Shown: positions 41,292 through 56,200 of the stretch, piece by piece
Position numbering within the stretch: the stretch's first letter is position 1
Layout of the letters: every line of letters starts with the position of its first letter
Assembly (NCBI RefSeq): GCF_949628215.1
Contig: NC_134279.1
Location: forward strand, 58,449,766-58,513,765
DNA from: Phalacrocorax aristotelis
Taxonomy: Eukaryota; Chordata; Aves; Suliformes; Phalacrocoracidae
Length of the DNA stretch: 64,000 nucleotides
Reading direction: 5' to 3'
The notes under the pieces: model-generated
Seen by the model: the letters and a program-made list of their open reading frames with translations, nothing else
Told to the model about the DNA's origin: nothing
Databases searched by the model: none
Translations under genes and position numbers: made by a program

Positions 41292-44200
41292 AGTGGTGTG
41301 TTTTTTTTGTTTTTAAGTAATCTGATGTAGTACTCTTGATGGTTGCATTCCTTTTCAGAAAGGTTTTTATACAGGCATAGCAGTTCTTGGAATAAGTAAG
41401 AAAATATTTCTTATGTAAACAAAACCCACTGTCTAGACTGAGTTCTGACCAAACTTTTAGTCATTTATATTCTGGAATAAATGATGGCTAGGCTATTAGA
41501 TGATGGAGAAAAATGAAGATGTGCTCTGACCTTCGATATGATATGTTTTTCTCACTCAATTGAATACGTGTGAAACCGTGTTAACTAATGTTATGTGATC
41601 TATTACTTAAAGCCTGTATGTATGTGGTGTACATCTACATTTATGTTGTGGTCAAAATACAGATTCAGAAGAGGAGGTGCAGTCAGTGAAAAAATCCAAG
41701 AAGACACCTGAGAAAAAAGCAGCTACTTCAAAACTTGGTAAAGTTCGAAAGCAGGATCCTGTTGTTTATATTTCAGAGACAGGTAATAGAAGAAATATAT
41801 CATTATATGTTCAGTTGTAGGGGGGTGGATTATGTTACAAATGGGATGGATTGTTTCAGTAATACACTCTTAAATATGACCATAAAACCTAATACTAAGA
41901 AAGACAAATCATGTTCTCCTAAAAAAAAGCTAACCAAAAGCACTTCAGAGGTTTAGCCTCAAGTATTGTAAAGTCAGGAGCAGGGTAGAACTCAGGTGAT
42001 GTTTGCTAGGTTGATTTAAATATGCATATAATTTCATGAGCTAACGCTTCCCTGGTTCCTTCCATAGGGGAAGGAGTTAAGTAAAGGAAATATTTTAAAT
42101 ATAGTTAAACTGCTCACTAGGACACTTTGTGAAGTGACTGTAGGCTGTCATAAATAGGTTTGAAAACCTCGATTTTTATTTGACTTGGTATATGACTTTC
42201 CATGTCTTTAATCTCTGCCTAATATGTTGGTAACTGCAAAAGTTCTTGGGTTTAGGAAAAACTGGAATTGGAAAATACAGTCGTAACAAGAACTTGCATT
42301 ATACCTTGTATATACCATCCTATACCATACTTGTGAGTCCTGGATTTCAGCTTTCTAAATTCTGTAGCTATTTTTGCCCTTGGGGAAAGGAGTGAGTGTA
42401 ATTAACCATTCTTGGTCATTTTCAGGTCTCCTGTAGCCTTCTGAAAAAATTGTGACAGTGATTAACTGCTAAGTTCTCAGCAGAATTTGATTTAGATTCA
42501 GTCTCTTCTTTTGAAGCTGTATAATTAAACGTAAAAGGCAATCTTAAGCCAAAAGTACCATTCAACTGAACAGATAAGGGCAAATTGTCAGTTTGATTGA
42601 AGAGTCTTATGCATTCGTTTTCATGTTTGCATGGTGGTTATTCCTTAAAACTGCTTGCAGTGTTGCTTCTTGTGTGATTCTTGACCTTGGTGCTCTCAAG
42701 AGGAGTTTGACTGTAAATTTATAGGGAAGACATTAATCTACTATATGGAAGTTTCATCCAGCAGAATTGCCACTAAATGTGTTTCCTTCCCACCTTCAAA
42801 ACAAAAACTGATAATGATTTTCTCTGCCCCGCCCCCCCGCCCTTCCCATGTCCTTAATTCTATCATGAAGCAGTTTTGTTTCCAATTACTTCCTTAATAT
42901 TGTGTATTTTCCTCTACTATATTGGAGATATTATGGAAATGTTTTAGTGGCATTAGCTACTGTTGTTTCATAGGTGAATGCCAGTTTATGTAGACTCAGT
43001 CTTTATTATGAATGTAGCATCCTTAAAGGTATGCCACCAGAATAGGGGAAGCTACTCAGGTTTTGTGAATTCTGTAAAAATGCATCTGAAAGAAGGTTAA
43101 TAGAGGTTCTAGTATTTAGCTTAATATTTCAGTACTTCTTGAAGATGGACTTTAAAAGTACTTTTTTTGGCATCTGAGAGCAGTTAGCTGAATGTGTATG
43201 CATGTGCATATTTTTGTTATGTAGAGTTGTTTGGTGTTTTAAATTTTTTTCCTTTTTTTTATAATTTGAAATGCATATGAGTGCTTGCAACTTCAGGGCT
43301 GCTTCTACTACTGGTTGTTCCCTTATCCCATCTTAACTAAGAGATCTGCTAGTGGCACTTAAGCAAAGATTAAGAGTATACGTGGGCTGAAAGAATTCAC
43401 TTACTAAGATTTTGACGATAGGATGAATTTAATTCCTGTCTTACTGAATGGCATAGATTGCAAGCATCTTAAATTTGACTCAGTTAATTTGTTAGATTAG
43501 AAGCTTTTTGAATTGTCTACTGTTCAGAGCTGATAGCATCCCAGTTTAAGTCTCTTGTCATGTTAGGTTCATTTTTTTCTGATTTGCTTTTAAAACAGAA
43601 AGGTGTCTTTCTGCTCTGGATCTATTGTCTTTTCACATTGATTTGTAATAACACAGATAAACTGAGGTATTTTGCCATTGGATACTGGTTACCACACTGT
43701 GCTCACGTGTACAACACAGGCTGTAGAATTTCCTGAGAGTTGCAACACTAGGTGGACACATTTTGGTCGCAGAGGTGTTTCTTAGAGTGGGTGAAGCATT
43801 TCTCACTACTTACCCTACCTTAGGCTTGAAGTGAGAGAGACTTAGCTTTTTGTCAGTTGCTGCTGCGGTTGGATGTACTTATTACATCTGGTCTGAGTTC
43901 AGCTGAGTCTGTAATGATCAGGTTTTCTGTGTTTGTCTCCTAGATTGGGTTTCACTACTTTGCTGGCATGGATTCTTAGAAACTGTGATAAAATTAACAG
44001 ACAGGAATATTGATAAAACATAGTTTTCAAGTGTTAGAATTCCAGGAGTTCTTTTGTGATCCCTCTTTGAGTTTTAGGATGCATGAAAAGTAGACACAGT
44101 CCCTGGGTATATTATATCTTTTTTGTAAGATCATTTCTGAAAATAAACATTGCCTCTGTATAATCATACCATGTATTTTTAAAACAAAAAAAGTTGTTTG

Positions 44201-47200
44201 CTGCAGCATCCCATTAAAAGTGTGGCTCAGGGGGCTTTTTTCCTATACCTTCTTCCTCCTTAGGCTCTTTTTAGAATAATTGTTTCTAAGATGGATTGTG
44301 CTTCTTTTACATGTCCTAGATATTTGGCTTAGCATTAGCTGTACTATGTCATGTATTCAAATAAGCTCAGTTTTCCAAAGTATCCTGAACATTTTATCTA
44401 TCTTGTTGGTCCTTTTACTTAAAACTTTGTTTCCTTTGACACTTTTGCCAACAATTCTTTCCTAATTAAAAAGGATCTTTAATGTCATTGATCCCAGAGT
44501 AGATAAATTATCAGGTTCCTGGGGAATAAACAGTGCATATTTAGGTTTATTATGCAATTCAAGGTGGTGTAATCAAGGTTTTCTGCACAGGGATACCATG
44601 GGAACACAGGTCAAGGTTATTAGTGAAAACCATGGCTCAAGGTTACTCTTTAGATAAGAGTGTTAAGTACACACAAGGTGGCCTTAATAGTCCATGACTA
44701 AAACAATGCCTTTATAACCTTGAGACTTAATGCTCAAATTTTGTTTATATTTAATCTGTATAAATTGTTTTTTTGGGCTTAATGGAGCTGTTAAACTGAG
44801 GGTGTTTCAGTGTTATTGATACAGCTATTGGCTTGAGGCAAACATGTTTTTATAAGAACAAGAATATAGAAATAGTAGATAGAAAAGATCCTAATGAAAT
44901 TTGTAGGCATATGTCCTTTTCTCTTTTTTTAGTGTTATACAGCTGAAAACTTAAGAATATGCTTGTTGGACTCGCTCAAAAGTCAGAATCTCATTCTTGA
45001 GGGCTCTGTCAGTGGCAATGTGTTGAAAGAGCCTTTTGGCACCAGTCAGTCAGTAGAAGCTTGGTAGTTAATTGCCTCAACCTATTTTTCAGTTTCATGT
45101 GAAGCTTTCTTCCTGTTGCTCGAATTTCTTTTCAGCTCTTCAGTATAACTATGTGGGATATAGCTTTCTTGAAGAATGTTTGGGGAATTAACTTTTTGGT
45201 TTGTATAAGAGTGGATTGATGAGATTATTGCATTGCCTTTTTCTTATTAGCTTGTGAAGTTGTCTTTTTTCTTAAAATGGCAAAAAAAAGAATAGTTGAT
45301 TTTTGTATTTGTATAAGAAATACTATTAAAACAAAATTAATTTAAATTGTTTACTGGTGGCTAAAGATAAAGTGAAGTTATTCTAGCAGGTAACAACGGG
45401 GGAAAAAAGAGCCTTTCTTTTTGATAGAACAGTCTCAGTAGATTGGGAAAAAATCCAAATGTTTGTTGTATTTGTTTAAAATAACACTTTGTTTGATTGT
45501 TTAATGAAGTATGGAACCTTGACCTTTGTTTGTAGAAGTTGACCTGTTATTAAGTTGTGTTGAACATTGTCTGGTTTCATCACAGGTGGTTATTTGGCAG
45601 GAATTGTGACTTCACTTTTACTGAATACTTAATCTTCCGTGTACATTGTATAGGGGTAATTATGCATATGTAGCAATTGCCTTGACCACTCGAATATTGC
45701 AAAATACAACTTAAAAAGAAAAAGCCCTGTTCTATTGGTAGGCTGAATTATTTACAAAGCTAGAAAAATCAAAGTGGTAGAAACTGAATAGGTTTGTAGG
45801 TTGCTGGAAGACTGTTCCTTGAGAGCTTAGAAGACAGGAGGAGAAGAATAGCTTGTGAATGTGCTTGCTGAATATAGACTCTCTTAATATAGAGAATACT
45901 GGGGGGGTGTGTGTGTGGTGTGTGGAACAACAACAACAAAAAACCCCAAACACCAGAAAAAAGTCAGTTAAGTACTGGTGGCCAAAAACCAGTCCCCACA
46001 TCCAAACACTGGTTCAGATGAGCAACAGATTTTCAGTGAATAAGCGTGTTTTACATGGAAACATTTCATGGGAGAGTAAAAAAATTGTCACTGTTACTTC
46101 CTGGGCAATACTGTATATACTTATGGAAATTGCTATACTTATGCAAAAATGCATATGATAAATAGCATTCTGTGTACCAGCTTTCCTCCAAAGTGTTTCC
46201 TGAAAGGTCAGTCGAGAATATGTAGTTGGATTGTAAGGGAGTTTGACTTGAAATGCACTTGAGGAATGAGAGTATAGGTTCTGGCAGAAATCCTATGAAG
46301 AAACAGGGACTAGTGGTGCAGAGGACGATGTGAAAGGTATTTAGGAGTCAGCCTCATTAAAATTGATTTAGTTAAAGTTGGTAATACCAACAGTGCGACA
46401 TAAGGGTCCTGTAATGGTAAATGTGCTGTTGTATTCAAACATAAGTGGTGAGAGGAGTGTTGCATAAATACGGTAAATGTATGCTACTATCTGGAGTTGA
46501 ACAGTCAAGTAAGTGGAAAACAGAGGTGTGGATGTAATAAAATATAATATTTTTAATAGACATGATCTTTTTTCTTGTCTCTGCAGAATCTAGAATAACA
46601 GCAACATTGAGAAATAAATGTGTTAACTTTAAAAATGAATGGGATTTATTTATCAGAAGACAGTGATTACTTTAGGATTACTTTGTCAGCCTGTATTTCA
46701 AATGTGGCAGGATATGAAATAAATTCATTACAGTTTAATCTCTGTAACAATGGTTGTTAGATTTTAAGTTTTTAATAATGGGCCGGTTGTAGCACTTACT
46801 TTTAGAAGTACATGGTAATTTTTTACTACTTTTTGGAGGTATGTTAAAAGATGTTCTGGTCAAGTAGCTGGCTAGCTGTAGTACTGTGCTGTTCACTTGA
46901 TATGTTTGGATTGCAAAATGATTGTTTTAATTGTCAATTTATTTTGAGGAAACCTTCTGGAAAATAATTTTCATAGATCCTTCGTGCTTGTTCCTTCTTT
47001 TAAAAATGGCTTCTGTGTAAAAGCTATTGGTTCTGTAGGCTGCTTTTGATATTTTAAAGCCCAAACTATTTTTTAATCTGTTTAGAAAAGGAAACAGGTT
47101 TCTTTTCAAATGGATTTTTTTTTTAGTAGAACTGTTTAGTGTTTGGGTTGTTAATGTGTATTGATATTAATGGGAAATATAATGGCATGAAGTACCGCTC

Positions 47201-50200
47201 TATTTAAAAGAAAACACCCCAAACTTCAGGCCTGTAGCAGACTGGATGTGTGAGCCTCTTAAATAGACGGATCGGTAGCTCCATGTGCTGTTACTTTACA
47301 TTATAATTTCAGAGAGTTAACACTCTCTAATCCTTTTCTTTCCCTGAAAAGCAGTATGAAGTGAATTCTCCTTTTCCTGAATAGCTGGATGCAGAAGTTA
47401 CCTTGGATAAGTGTAGTAAATGTATCTTAAGTCAAGGAACTGAGATGGTATCCTTAACCCAGTGTTAATTTGATTGCCTGATAGTTCTGTGGAGATAACC
47501 TGTTCTTGTAAGCGTTATACTCTTCCATGACTGCAACAAGCACTTTTATTGGGTTTTCTTTCCCTTTACTGTTTCAGTTGAATTTTTGCACGCTTTTAAC
47601 GGTACAGTGAAAAAATGGAATGTCCTCGCTGTGAACTAGCAGTGAATTGCATGTATGCAGGCTGTTTTTTTCTTTTATTAGAGAAATACGCACACATTGT
47701 AAATATATTAAGTACCATGAGTGTTTACATTTTGCATTTCTTGGACATACAATGTAGTTGTATGTCTTCAGTGTTGTCTGCCTCATTTTTGATGTTGTGC
47801 ATCTGTGTTATTTTCCAACTGCGCCCTGACTATTTTTCTCATGCTGGCACTTTGTTTGGCTCCTTATGGCATTAGTGTAGTGAAACACAAGAAGTATGTT
47901 CTGCTGGCTATTCATGTGCACATCGGAGCAAGGTGACATTAATGGTTGTGACACTGTAGGTGGTACAGGGTAGTAGAAACTGAGATCTCAAAAGGAGAGC
48001 ATTTAGAGTAGTACCATGGAAATTGTAGTGTAGGGAACAGCCTTTTTATTTTCAGTCAATTAATGTCTCTCTTCCATCTCCAACATGACTTATGAACCCA
48101 GCTGAAGATTAGGTATATTAAATTTTTAATACTTAAACAGATTTTAATGTTTTTAGTCCTGTAAGTGCAAATGAATCTTACTTCTCTGCTGTGTGTCCTA
48201 CATAAGACAGCACATTTTTAAGGTAGGACCTAAGAACATAACACAGAGGTAGTACTTATAAAGTACTTTTGAAGTAAGGTAAAACTTTATAAAAATACTG
48301 ACTCGTGCAGGTTATTTCTGTTTATGAAGTTGCTCTGCCATTGAAAAAAGCAACGCATTGTTCTTTACAACATCAGTAATTCATATACTGGTATTGTAGG
48401 CATTTAAGAGTTATGGATACAAATAACTTATTTGCAGGTACCTTTGGTTTTTTTCCTTTTTTTTTAATAGCGGTTATGGTTCAGAGTTCACATTAATTTA
48501 TTGGGGCTTTTTTAATGGTATAGGTATTATGTGGTGCACCTATGTTATTTGCTCTGTAGTTTTTCAACAGTTAAAAAGGTACGATGTAGGAGTTAGGGTT
48601 TTCTTGGTGTGTGTTGTGGTTTTTTTACAGGTTTCTTTTAGGTTTTTAATTATTTTGACAAAGATTGTGAAAATGGATGCCGGATTTTTGCACTTACTAA
48701 AGACCAGTGTTTTCAGAAGATAAAAAGTAGAATTTCAGAAGTTCTTGAGGTTCACGTTGTTTGCTGTAGAGGCTGTCTCTTTGTTTTTTCCAATACTTGC
48801 ACAAAAGACCTTTGCTTAGAAATACTACTAACTTATTGTAACCATTCAGGATATTGCATTTAAATGATGTTTAAATGAAATTGCTAGTTCCCAGTTTCCT
48901 GAACAAACTTTCTGTGACTGTCATACTTAAATTTGTTAAATTTATTTGTTTTAAATTTTTGTGGGACCAGGGAATGAAGCATAGTACCTGTTAAAAATAC
49001 TCTTTCGTTTGGACCTTCTGGTGCAGCAATTCAGTACTGACTTTTTTCAGTTCCTTTGTAGTGCACATGCATTCATCATTCCTTTTATAGTGACTATTAC
49101 TGTGTTGACTGCTAATAGTTTTCTGGAATTACACTATTAGGCATTAAAGTTGCAATTTTCCACATATAAAGCTATTTTTAAGGCCTTTCTTCCTTTCAGA
49201 TCTTATTGAGCTGCTTGAGTAACTGGGCTTGACTCAGTTAATGTGCTGGGGATTAGTTTAAAATGTAAATGTAAAAGAGGACCTTTTTTTTTTTTTTTGG
49301 CTAGACTAGTTAGTTTTGTCTGAAACAGAACACTCTGTCCTGAGTGGTTCAGTAAGCTGAGCTGCCTGAGTTGCAGCTGGAAAAAAAAAAAGAATGTGTT
49401 TATACTTGCCTGGATTATTTTCAAGTTACTTTTTTTTCCTGTTTCCTAATTATTCAGTTGACATTACTGAATATCCCTATCATGCAAGTAACTTACGGCA
49501 ATTAAACTAGAACATGAAGTTTCATTGCACGGTGGGGATTCAGATCTGCAGCTGTGAAATAATAAAGCTGCTATTATGGTAAAAGTAACCGGTTCGAGTG
49601 AATAAAACTCTCTTTGATAAACTGGAAAGAGTTAATGGACCAATAACTTCTCATTGCATGCCAAGGTAGTACACACAGAAGTTTCTATGGCAAGTGTGAG
49701 TATTTCATTTGGAAGGAGTTGCAAAATTGATGGTTTTGCAGATGAATATAATTTACTTCAGCTTACAGATATTCAGCCTGCTCATATATTTAAATGGTCC
49801 CAAAACTTCTTTCTAAAGATATTTTTAAAAGGTAACTATACATATTTGACTAACAGTTTTCTTTGGTATGTACTTGACAGAAAGGTATCACAGGCTATGT
49901 AGTTTGGCACTGAAGTGTATAATTGTAATTAGATGTGGCAGTTACTGCATTAAGGTCTTGGATCCCAGAACCTTTTTCCTCAAAGTGAAAAATATGACGG
50001 AGGCAAGTTCTTGAAATTATCTTTAATAACTGGAAAATCCATATTGTAAATTGATTTCAGGGAAGTAAAGCTGGAATGGTTCTGGTAAGCTTTATATTTT
50101 TATAACAGCTTGGAACCTTGACATGTCAATATAGGAAAAGTGCTAACAATTATGGTTTAAAGTACATGTTTGTAGACATCTAAAATCAATTAGCTTGTTG

Positions 50201-53200
50201 AGAAATGACATTAAAAAATCTAAATGACTGTACAGACCAGTTTTTTTTTAAATGTAGGTTGCAACTAGGTTTTTAAATGATGAGGAAGATATGAAAGAAA
50301 ATGCAATTTGCTAGTCACACATAGCATCTGTTCTTTTTGGAAAGAGTTACAGGGGTTGAGTATTCATAAACTTGATGGCTTTTTTGAGAAGTGGTGGATA
50401 TCTTAAAGATAATCTTTTTAAAGATTTACTTTAAGCAGAAGATGGATACAAAACTTAGTCCTACCAACTGTTGGGACTGTTGAGTACTGATCAGTGCATA
50501 TTTAAAATAATCAAAACCTGATACAGTGACTTCTTTTCATACAAATGTTATTTTCTCTACCCTCTGTTTTAGCTTGGACTATTCCTCTAGACTGCAAGTT
50601 CTTTAGGACAGGAGTTGTTTTAAGTACTTGTGCAGATGTGGTGCCATTGAAACCGAAGAATGTCCAGAATATTGTAATTTTATACAAGTAATGTAGATTT
50701 AATTACTTTTGGGTAAGATATAGTCCTTTAGCTCTGTTACAAACACCACTTTAATATGCATGTATCATAATAAGTTAGTTATTATTTAACCTGTAGATGC
50801 CCTGCCTATATTTTGAGTTCTTTTTATAAAATCATAGCAAGAGATTGTCTCTGCCTTAAAAATTTTGCATTCTAAACAGGAAGCAGGGACTTATATTCTG
50901 TACTGATGAAGAGCTCAACAGTACAGAAATAATAGATGAAGATGAATAAAATACATTGTTCTGAAGGCCACCTGAGGATCTCTGCTATGCTGCTTGTCAC
51001 CATTGTCCCTTCCTGCAATAGATTGCTGCCTTTTTAGATTGGCTGATGTCATTCCTGAATCTGAGCCTTTTAAAATTATCTAATTTAAACAAATTGTTTA
51101 GAACAGCCTAGGTAGTTTTGATAGACCTCAGTTAGGGAACAACCATAGATTTGCTCTGTAATCCGCAGGTGAAACCCTGTTGAGAAGGGGTGAGGTTAGG
51201 GAAGAGGAAGAGCAATAATAGTTACAGGTGGGCTGCAGGTGTTAGTTTATTAACCTAATTGTGCTACTGCAAGAACAGCATATAAAATGAAAGCCAGATG
51301 TGCTTTAATGTCATGGAATAGTTCTTAAAACCCCCAGGATTTAAGTTGCTAGGGAAGTTTGTCCTTGTACATTGCCTGGCATAACAGGTCCCTGCTTTAT
51401 GTGTAGTGTTTGCATCCAAGGTAATTAATAGCAATCTCCTCCTGGTTGTCATGCCTGTCTGTTCCATTAATCACATGATTAGCTTTCTCTTTGTTGCATC
51501 TACTTAATTTCCAGAAAACTCAACTAGAATACATGGTCTTGACTTGTGTGTGTGATTCAGAGCTAATCCTGAAAAAATACAGATGAGTATGCTCAGGGTA
51601 TTTTTTCATGGTATAGCATATATATAAAAAAAATCTGTCGATGTAAATGGGAAATACTATTCTCGGAGTAGTCTTGTTGCACTATGCAAAGATTTTGCAA
51701 CATAGAAGTGATCTAATTGATGATAAAATTGATTCCTGTTTCTTCCTTTGTGAAGTCCCTGCCCCTGGGTAAGGCTATCTCAACGGTTCACCTAGCAATT
51801 GCTGTAAGAACGCAATTAATCTCCAATTTTTGTAAGCTAAAGTCTGAGTTTTCACTTTCATTTTCCCACAAATTATTGGCTTGCTTGTGTGAGAGAGAAT
51901 ACCTCTCTCCTTTTAGAGGTCATATGCTGAGAAAAGCTGACCTGAACAGTCTTACAGCAATACTAGGTCTCTCTTGATATTTTTGAAGTTGTAAATTAAG
52001 TCACCTTCGTGCTTGTAAGGAAACTGAAAGTGTACCACTGATAAACTTTGTTGTTCAGGCCTGTGGCAGTAGGCACGTGTGAGCAGTTTGTTTCAAAGAA
52101 GAAGTCTCCAGGTTTTACTGAAAAAGTTGATGTTCTTAAGTACTTGAAGTAAGGGGAGTGCCTGGAGATGAGGCAAATTTGTGATGTGCTTATGAATTTA
52201 CTGAACCTGGGATGAAAATGTAGCCTGAGTATCTGTCCCTTAAAGCATCTTTTGAAACCCACTTAATAGAATTGGGGTGGTTTTGTTTCCTAATGACTAC
52301 TTTCATGTTCTCATTCTGCCTTTTCTTTATTTACATTTATAGATGACTGTTCATAAGTGCTGTGAGTCTCTCGTCCTTTAGCCACCACTTGCAGTCAATA
52401 AATGCGTGTAATCCTGTTGTTTCTAGGAACGACATAATTAAAGCAAAGCTCTAATTACTGGTAATACTTAGTACTGCCATCATAAATGACTCAAATCCAC
52501 ATTATTTTAATTAAAACCTAATTATATTTACTCTGTTTCTTTCTACTCGAGAGAAAGCAATATCCTGTTGTTTTTTGTTGTTAGTCAAATGGTTACAAAT
52601 GAATAATGAAAAAAATCAATATTGCACACAGATCTGATAACAATAGTGATGGGTAAAGATTCCTTTCTAGCGTGGAACGGTCCTCAGCTTAAGAAAAGCT
52701 GAGAGTGGTGGAGCAGAGTAGGATTTGTATCTTCTTTCCAAGACAAATAAATGTAATTATATCTATGTTAACTCTTGAGTTTTAGTAGTAGGTTCATTTT
52801 ACCTCTGCAAATGTATTTTCTTGTTAAACTGAAAAATTTCAAAGAAGCCAAAATACTTCTGAAGTTTGAGACAAGCAGTCTCCTATGCAGACCTTAAACT
52901 ATTGTAAATTAAGAGCCTAAAGCATGTAGTGTCCAAATCTCCCAGATATGTAATCACAGAATCACAGAATGGTAGGGGTTGGAAGGGACCTCTGGAGATC
53001 ATCTTGTCCAACCCCCCTGCTCGAGTAGGCACACCTAGAGCAGGGGGCACAGGAATGCGTCCAGGTGGGTTTTGAATGTCTCCAGGGAAGGAGACTCCAC
53101 ACCCTCCCTGGGCAGCCTGTTCCACTGCTCATGGCGCTAAGAGATTTACTGCTGCCTGGGGAAAGTAAATCATGTTGAGAATAGTAAAGCTTTTAGCTTT

Positions 53201-56200
53201 GTGGTAAAATGTGCTGCTGTCAACTGTGGGCCTGGGCTTGAGTTTTCTCTTCCATATATTGCTTTTTGAATTGAATTGACTAAAATGCTACTTTCTCATA
53301 GATAATTTTTTATTTTTAGGCATTCTTGATTTAACTACTGAAACAATTTCCTCCCTTACAGGTGTATCTCTGTTTTGTTTTTCTCTGAACTTTCTCTCCC
53401 GGGAATAGTCAGGAATATCCCTTTGTACCTGCTATATTCTGCTTAGTAAATGTTCAGCAGCAGAAAGTTCCAGCTGATGCCTAAAAAACTCTTGTTACTA
53501 CCATCTATTGAGAAAAGGTGAAATAAAAAATAGTTTCCCTCCATCTTTGTCTAATATAACAGAAATTATAGTTGACAGACATATGACATAATCTAAACTT
53601 AGGGAAGAGATTAAGAAAACAAATTTTTGTATGAAAAGAAAAATGGGAGCTTAAATGAGAGATGACTGGAAATTGAATGTATTTTTGTGATAATCCTGTC
53701 AATTTAAGTTCAGTTATAAAACAGATGTTTAGAACATTATGTGTTTATGATATGTTGAGGGGAGTGTCTGAAATATCTCTATTTTGGGAAAAGTAAAACC
53801 AGACTTCGGTTAGAGGCATGCAAATGAGGTGGCCTCTGTTTCTGTTCCTCTCCTCTTTGTGCTTTATTCTTTCTGTGTCTAATGTTGATTTTTGGGATTT
53901 TTCCTGCAGTTAGCTTCTTGGTCCTTGCACACTGAGCTTTTAGAAGATTTCACAAAGAAAGTGCTTTTATCACTGGTCACAAAGTTTGTCTGGTGATGTT
54001 TGTCTTCTGTGCTGTCATATTAGTCTAATCATTTGTCAGTGATATCTGTAGGTTTTTGTATGCTTCAGTGATAGCGTTTCATTTGTATAACTGTCAGTAA
54101 GATTTCATGACATGACACAAAACTCTTTGAAGTCCTTGGTAATCTTTTTATGTTGATTGATTGTCTGAAGTGTTTGGGTCCAGAATGAATAAATGGCCAT
54201 CATACCCTCTTTCTCTTTTTCATTGCTGGGAAGACCATGCCCTGGCTATTATAGAAGAGTCCTAAAAGGAAAGATTGAGTTTTTTTCAGTGGTCTGTGGG
54301 ATAGTTCTTAATGAGACTGTGTATGCCATTTTCCTCCTCCTCTTAAATTAAAAAAACTATTTTGTATGCTGACCTCTTGTCTGATTCCTGTGTTCTGTGA
54401 AATGGCTGCATTTCTTTGAGATGGTTTTGACTGTACTGGAAGGAGAGTGTGTTTCAGCACAGAAATGTGGAGGGTGTAGAATAGCTTATAGAATCTCTAA
54501 CTAAAATGGAAAAAAAAAATATGGTGTTAACGTGTTTCTTAAAATTTCATAAGCTGTGAGTGGTACTTCAAAAATAACTAGTAAGCTTATTTAAGAATCT
54601 TCTTGTAAATACAGTGTTCTAATATTTTCCCCTGGTTTATAGTGTAATATTGAGAGATTCTTAAGAATATACAAGTCTACAAAGCCTATATTAGCTGCTC
54701 TGTTAATGAATACTAAAAAGTCATAAAATAAATGTAGCTTTGTACTTCACCTTTTATGTGAAGGAAGAGTTGTGCTGCTCAATTTGATTTAGCATTAATT
54801 AAGGAGGGGGTTGAAATTTCAGTGACTTAGATTTTGTTTGTCATCTTCCCTGTGTAAGTAGGGAAGGCAGTCTTTGTGAACTTCTCTAAATGAGAGGTAA
54901 TATATGAACACAAGAAACAAACTTTATGAGTCTTTATTTCAATACTTGATCTATTGAGACTTGAGCTATGCTATTAAAGGTGCTAAATACTATGTGTTAT
55001 GCAACTCAGCCTTTCTTCAAATAACTTCTAAACACCTGTAATATTTTTTTAGGATCTGAGTTGATGTAATCTGCCAGAATAGTTCTCTTGACTGTTCTAT
55101 TATAAAAACTTGACTTCTGTGTACTAGAAGTAATAGAGTACTCTTCATGCTTAGATGAAGAAGATGACTTTGTCAATAAAAGAATTTCTCTGAAACCAAA
55201 GGAGAATGGGACATCAGCAATCGGTTATCCAGGAACAACTACAGTGATAAAAGAAGATGTAAAACCACGAGCTAAAAGCAAACCGTTATCTCCAGTGAAA
55301 CAGACTCCCACCTCAGCACTTGACTACTTTGGGACAAGTAGTGTCCAGCGATCAGAAAAGAAACTGGTAGCAAGCAAAAGGAAAGAAGTGAGTACTAGTG
55401 ATGTTCCTTTAGGCTGCTCATGTGTCTGATAGCAGATCAGAATGGCCATCTTAATGACTGCAAGGAGGTACTTAACTGTTTGTCCTACTTAATGTTACTT
55501 TTTAATGACCAGTTGAGTATAACTTCAATTCTGATGATATGTGCAGGCATATCAAGTCCTCAAATGCAAGCTTAGAGTAGCATTTCCGTGTATGAGAAGA
55601 TAGCATAAAGTTGCTTCTTCTCAAGTGACTTTCCTTAAAATTAAGTAGTTTTCTGAGATTAGTGAGTGGATGGGATGGCTTACTGTTGGGGGCGGAGGGC
55701 AGGAGGGAGAGGAAGGAGGTTATTTTCCCAAGCTTTATGGCACACATATTCATAGAATAACAAGGCACCAAATAAAGTATGGAGGAAATTAAAAATTCAC
55801 AATGTAGTTATTGATTTCTCTTTCAAGCAGGCCAATTGTGATAGCCTCAGAGATGTTCAGCATTGTTTGAAGAAATGAGATATTTATATTATACCATGTT
55901 TTTGTTTTGAATAGTAAAATCTCTTGAACAGCCTTGTTTAATAGTGTTTAGGTTAGAGAGCTAGGAATAAAATCCTGTATGTCTCATTTCCAGTCCTTTT
56001 CTAGAAGTATACAAAATTAATCCGTACATATTAAATTATTATAATTTACACAATATTGGGGAAACTGAACTCTTGGTATTTTTTTCATAAATATAGCCTT
56101 CACAAAACAGAGACAGCACACTAGATGATGAGGCCATTGCTAGGCAACTGCAGCTTGAAGAAGATTCAGAGGTAAAAGCTCTACAAATTTGCTGCTGTGT

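Larger units (their letters stand above)
39556..41662 (+). other. RFC1 intron 3
   Basis: 2.1 kb with homopolymer runs (C then A, 39857-39885; further A and C runs near 40268-40340) and the (TG)n at 41258-41290. No gene is recognised. Confidence 0.7.

Noticed and set aside
41783-41955. Lysine-rich stretch after RFC1 exon 4 (KPNTKKDKSCSPKKK) with an AG before it and a GT after it, like an extra exon
   Set aside because: Its open frame needs incoming phase 2, while exon 4 ends in phase 1. In the required frame it meets a stop at once, and its exit phase does not match exon 5.
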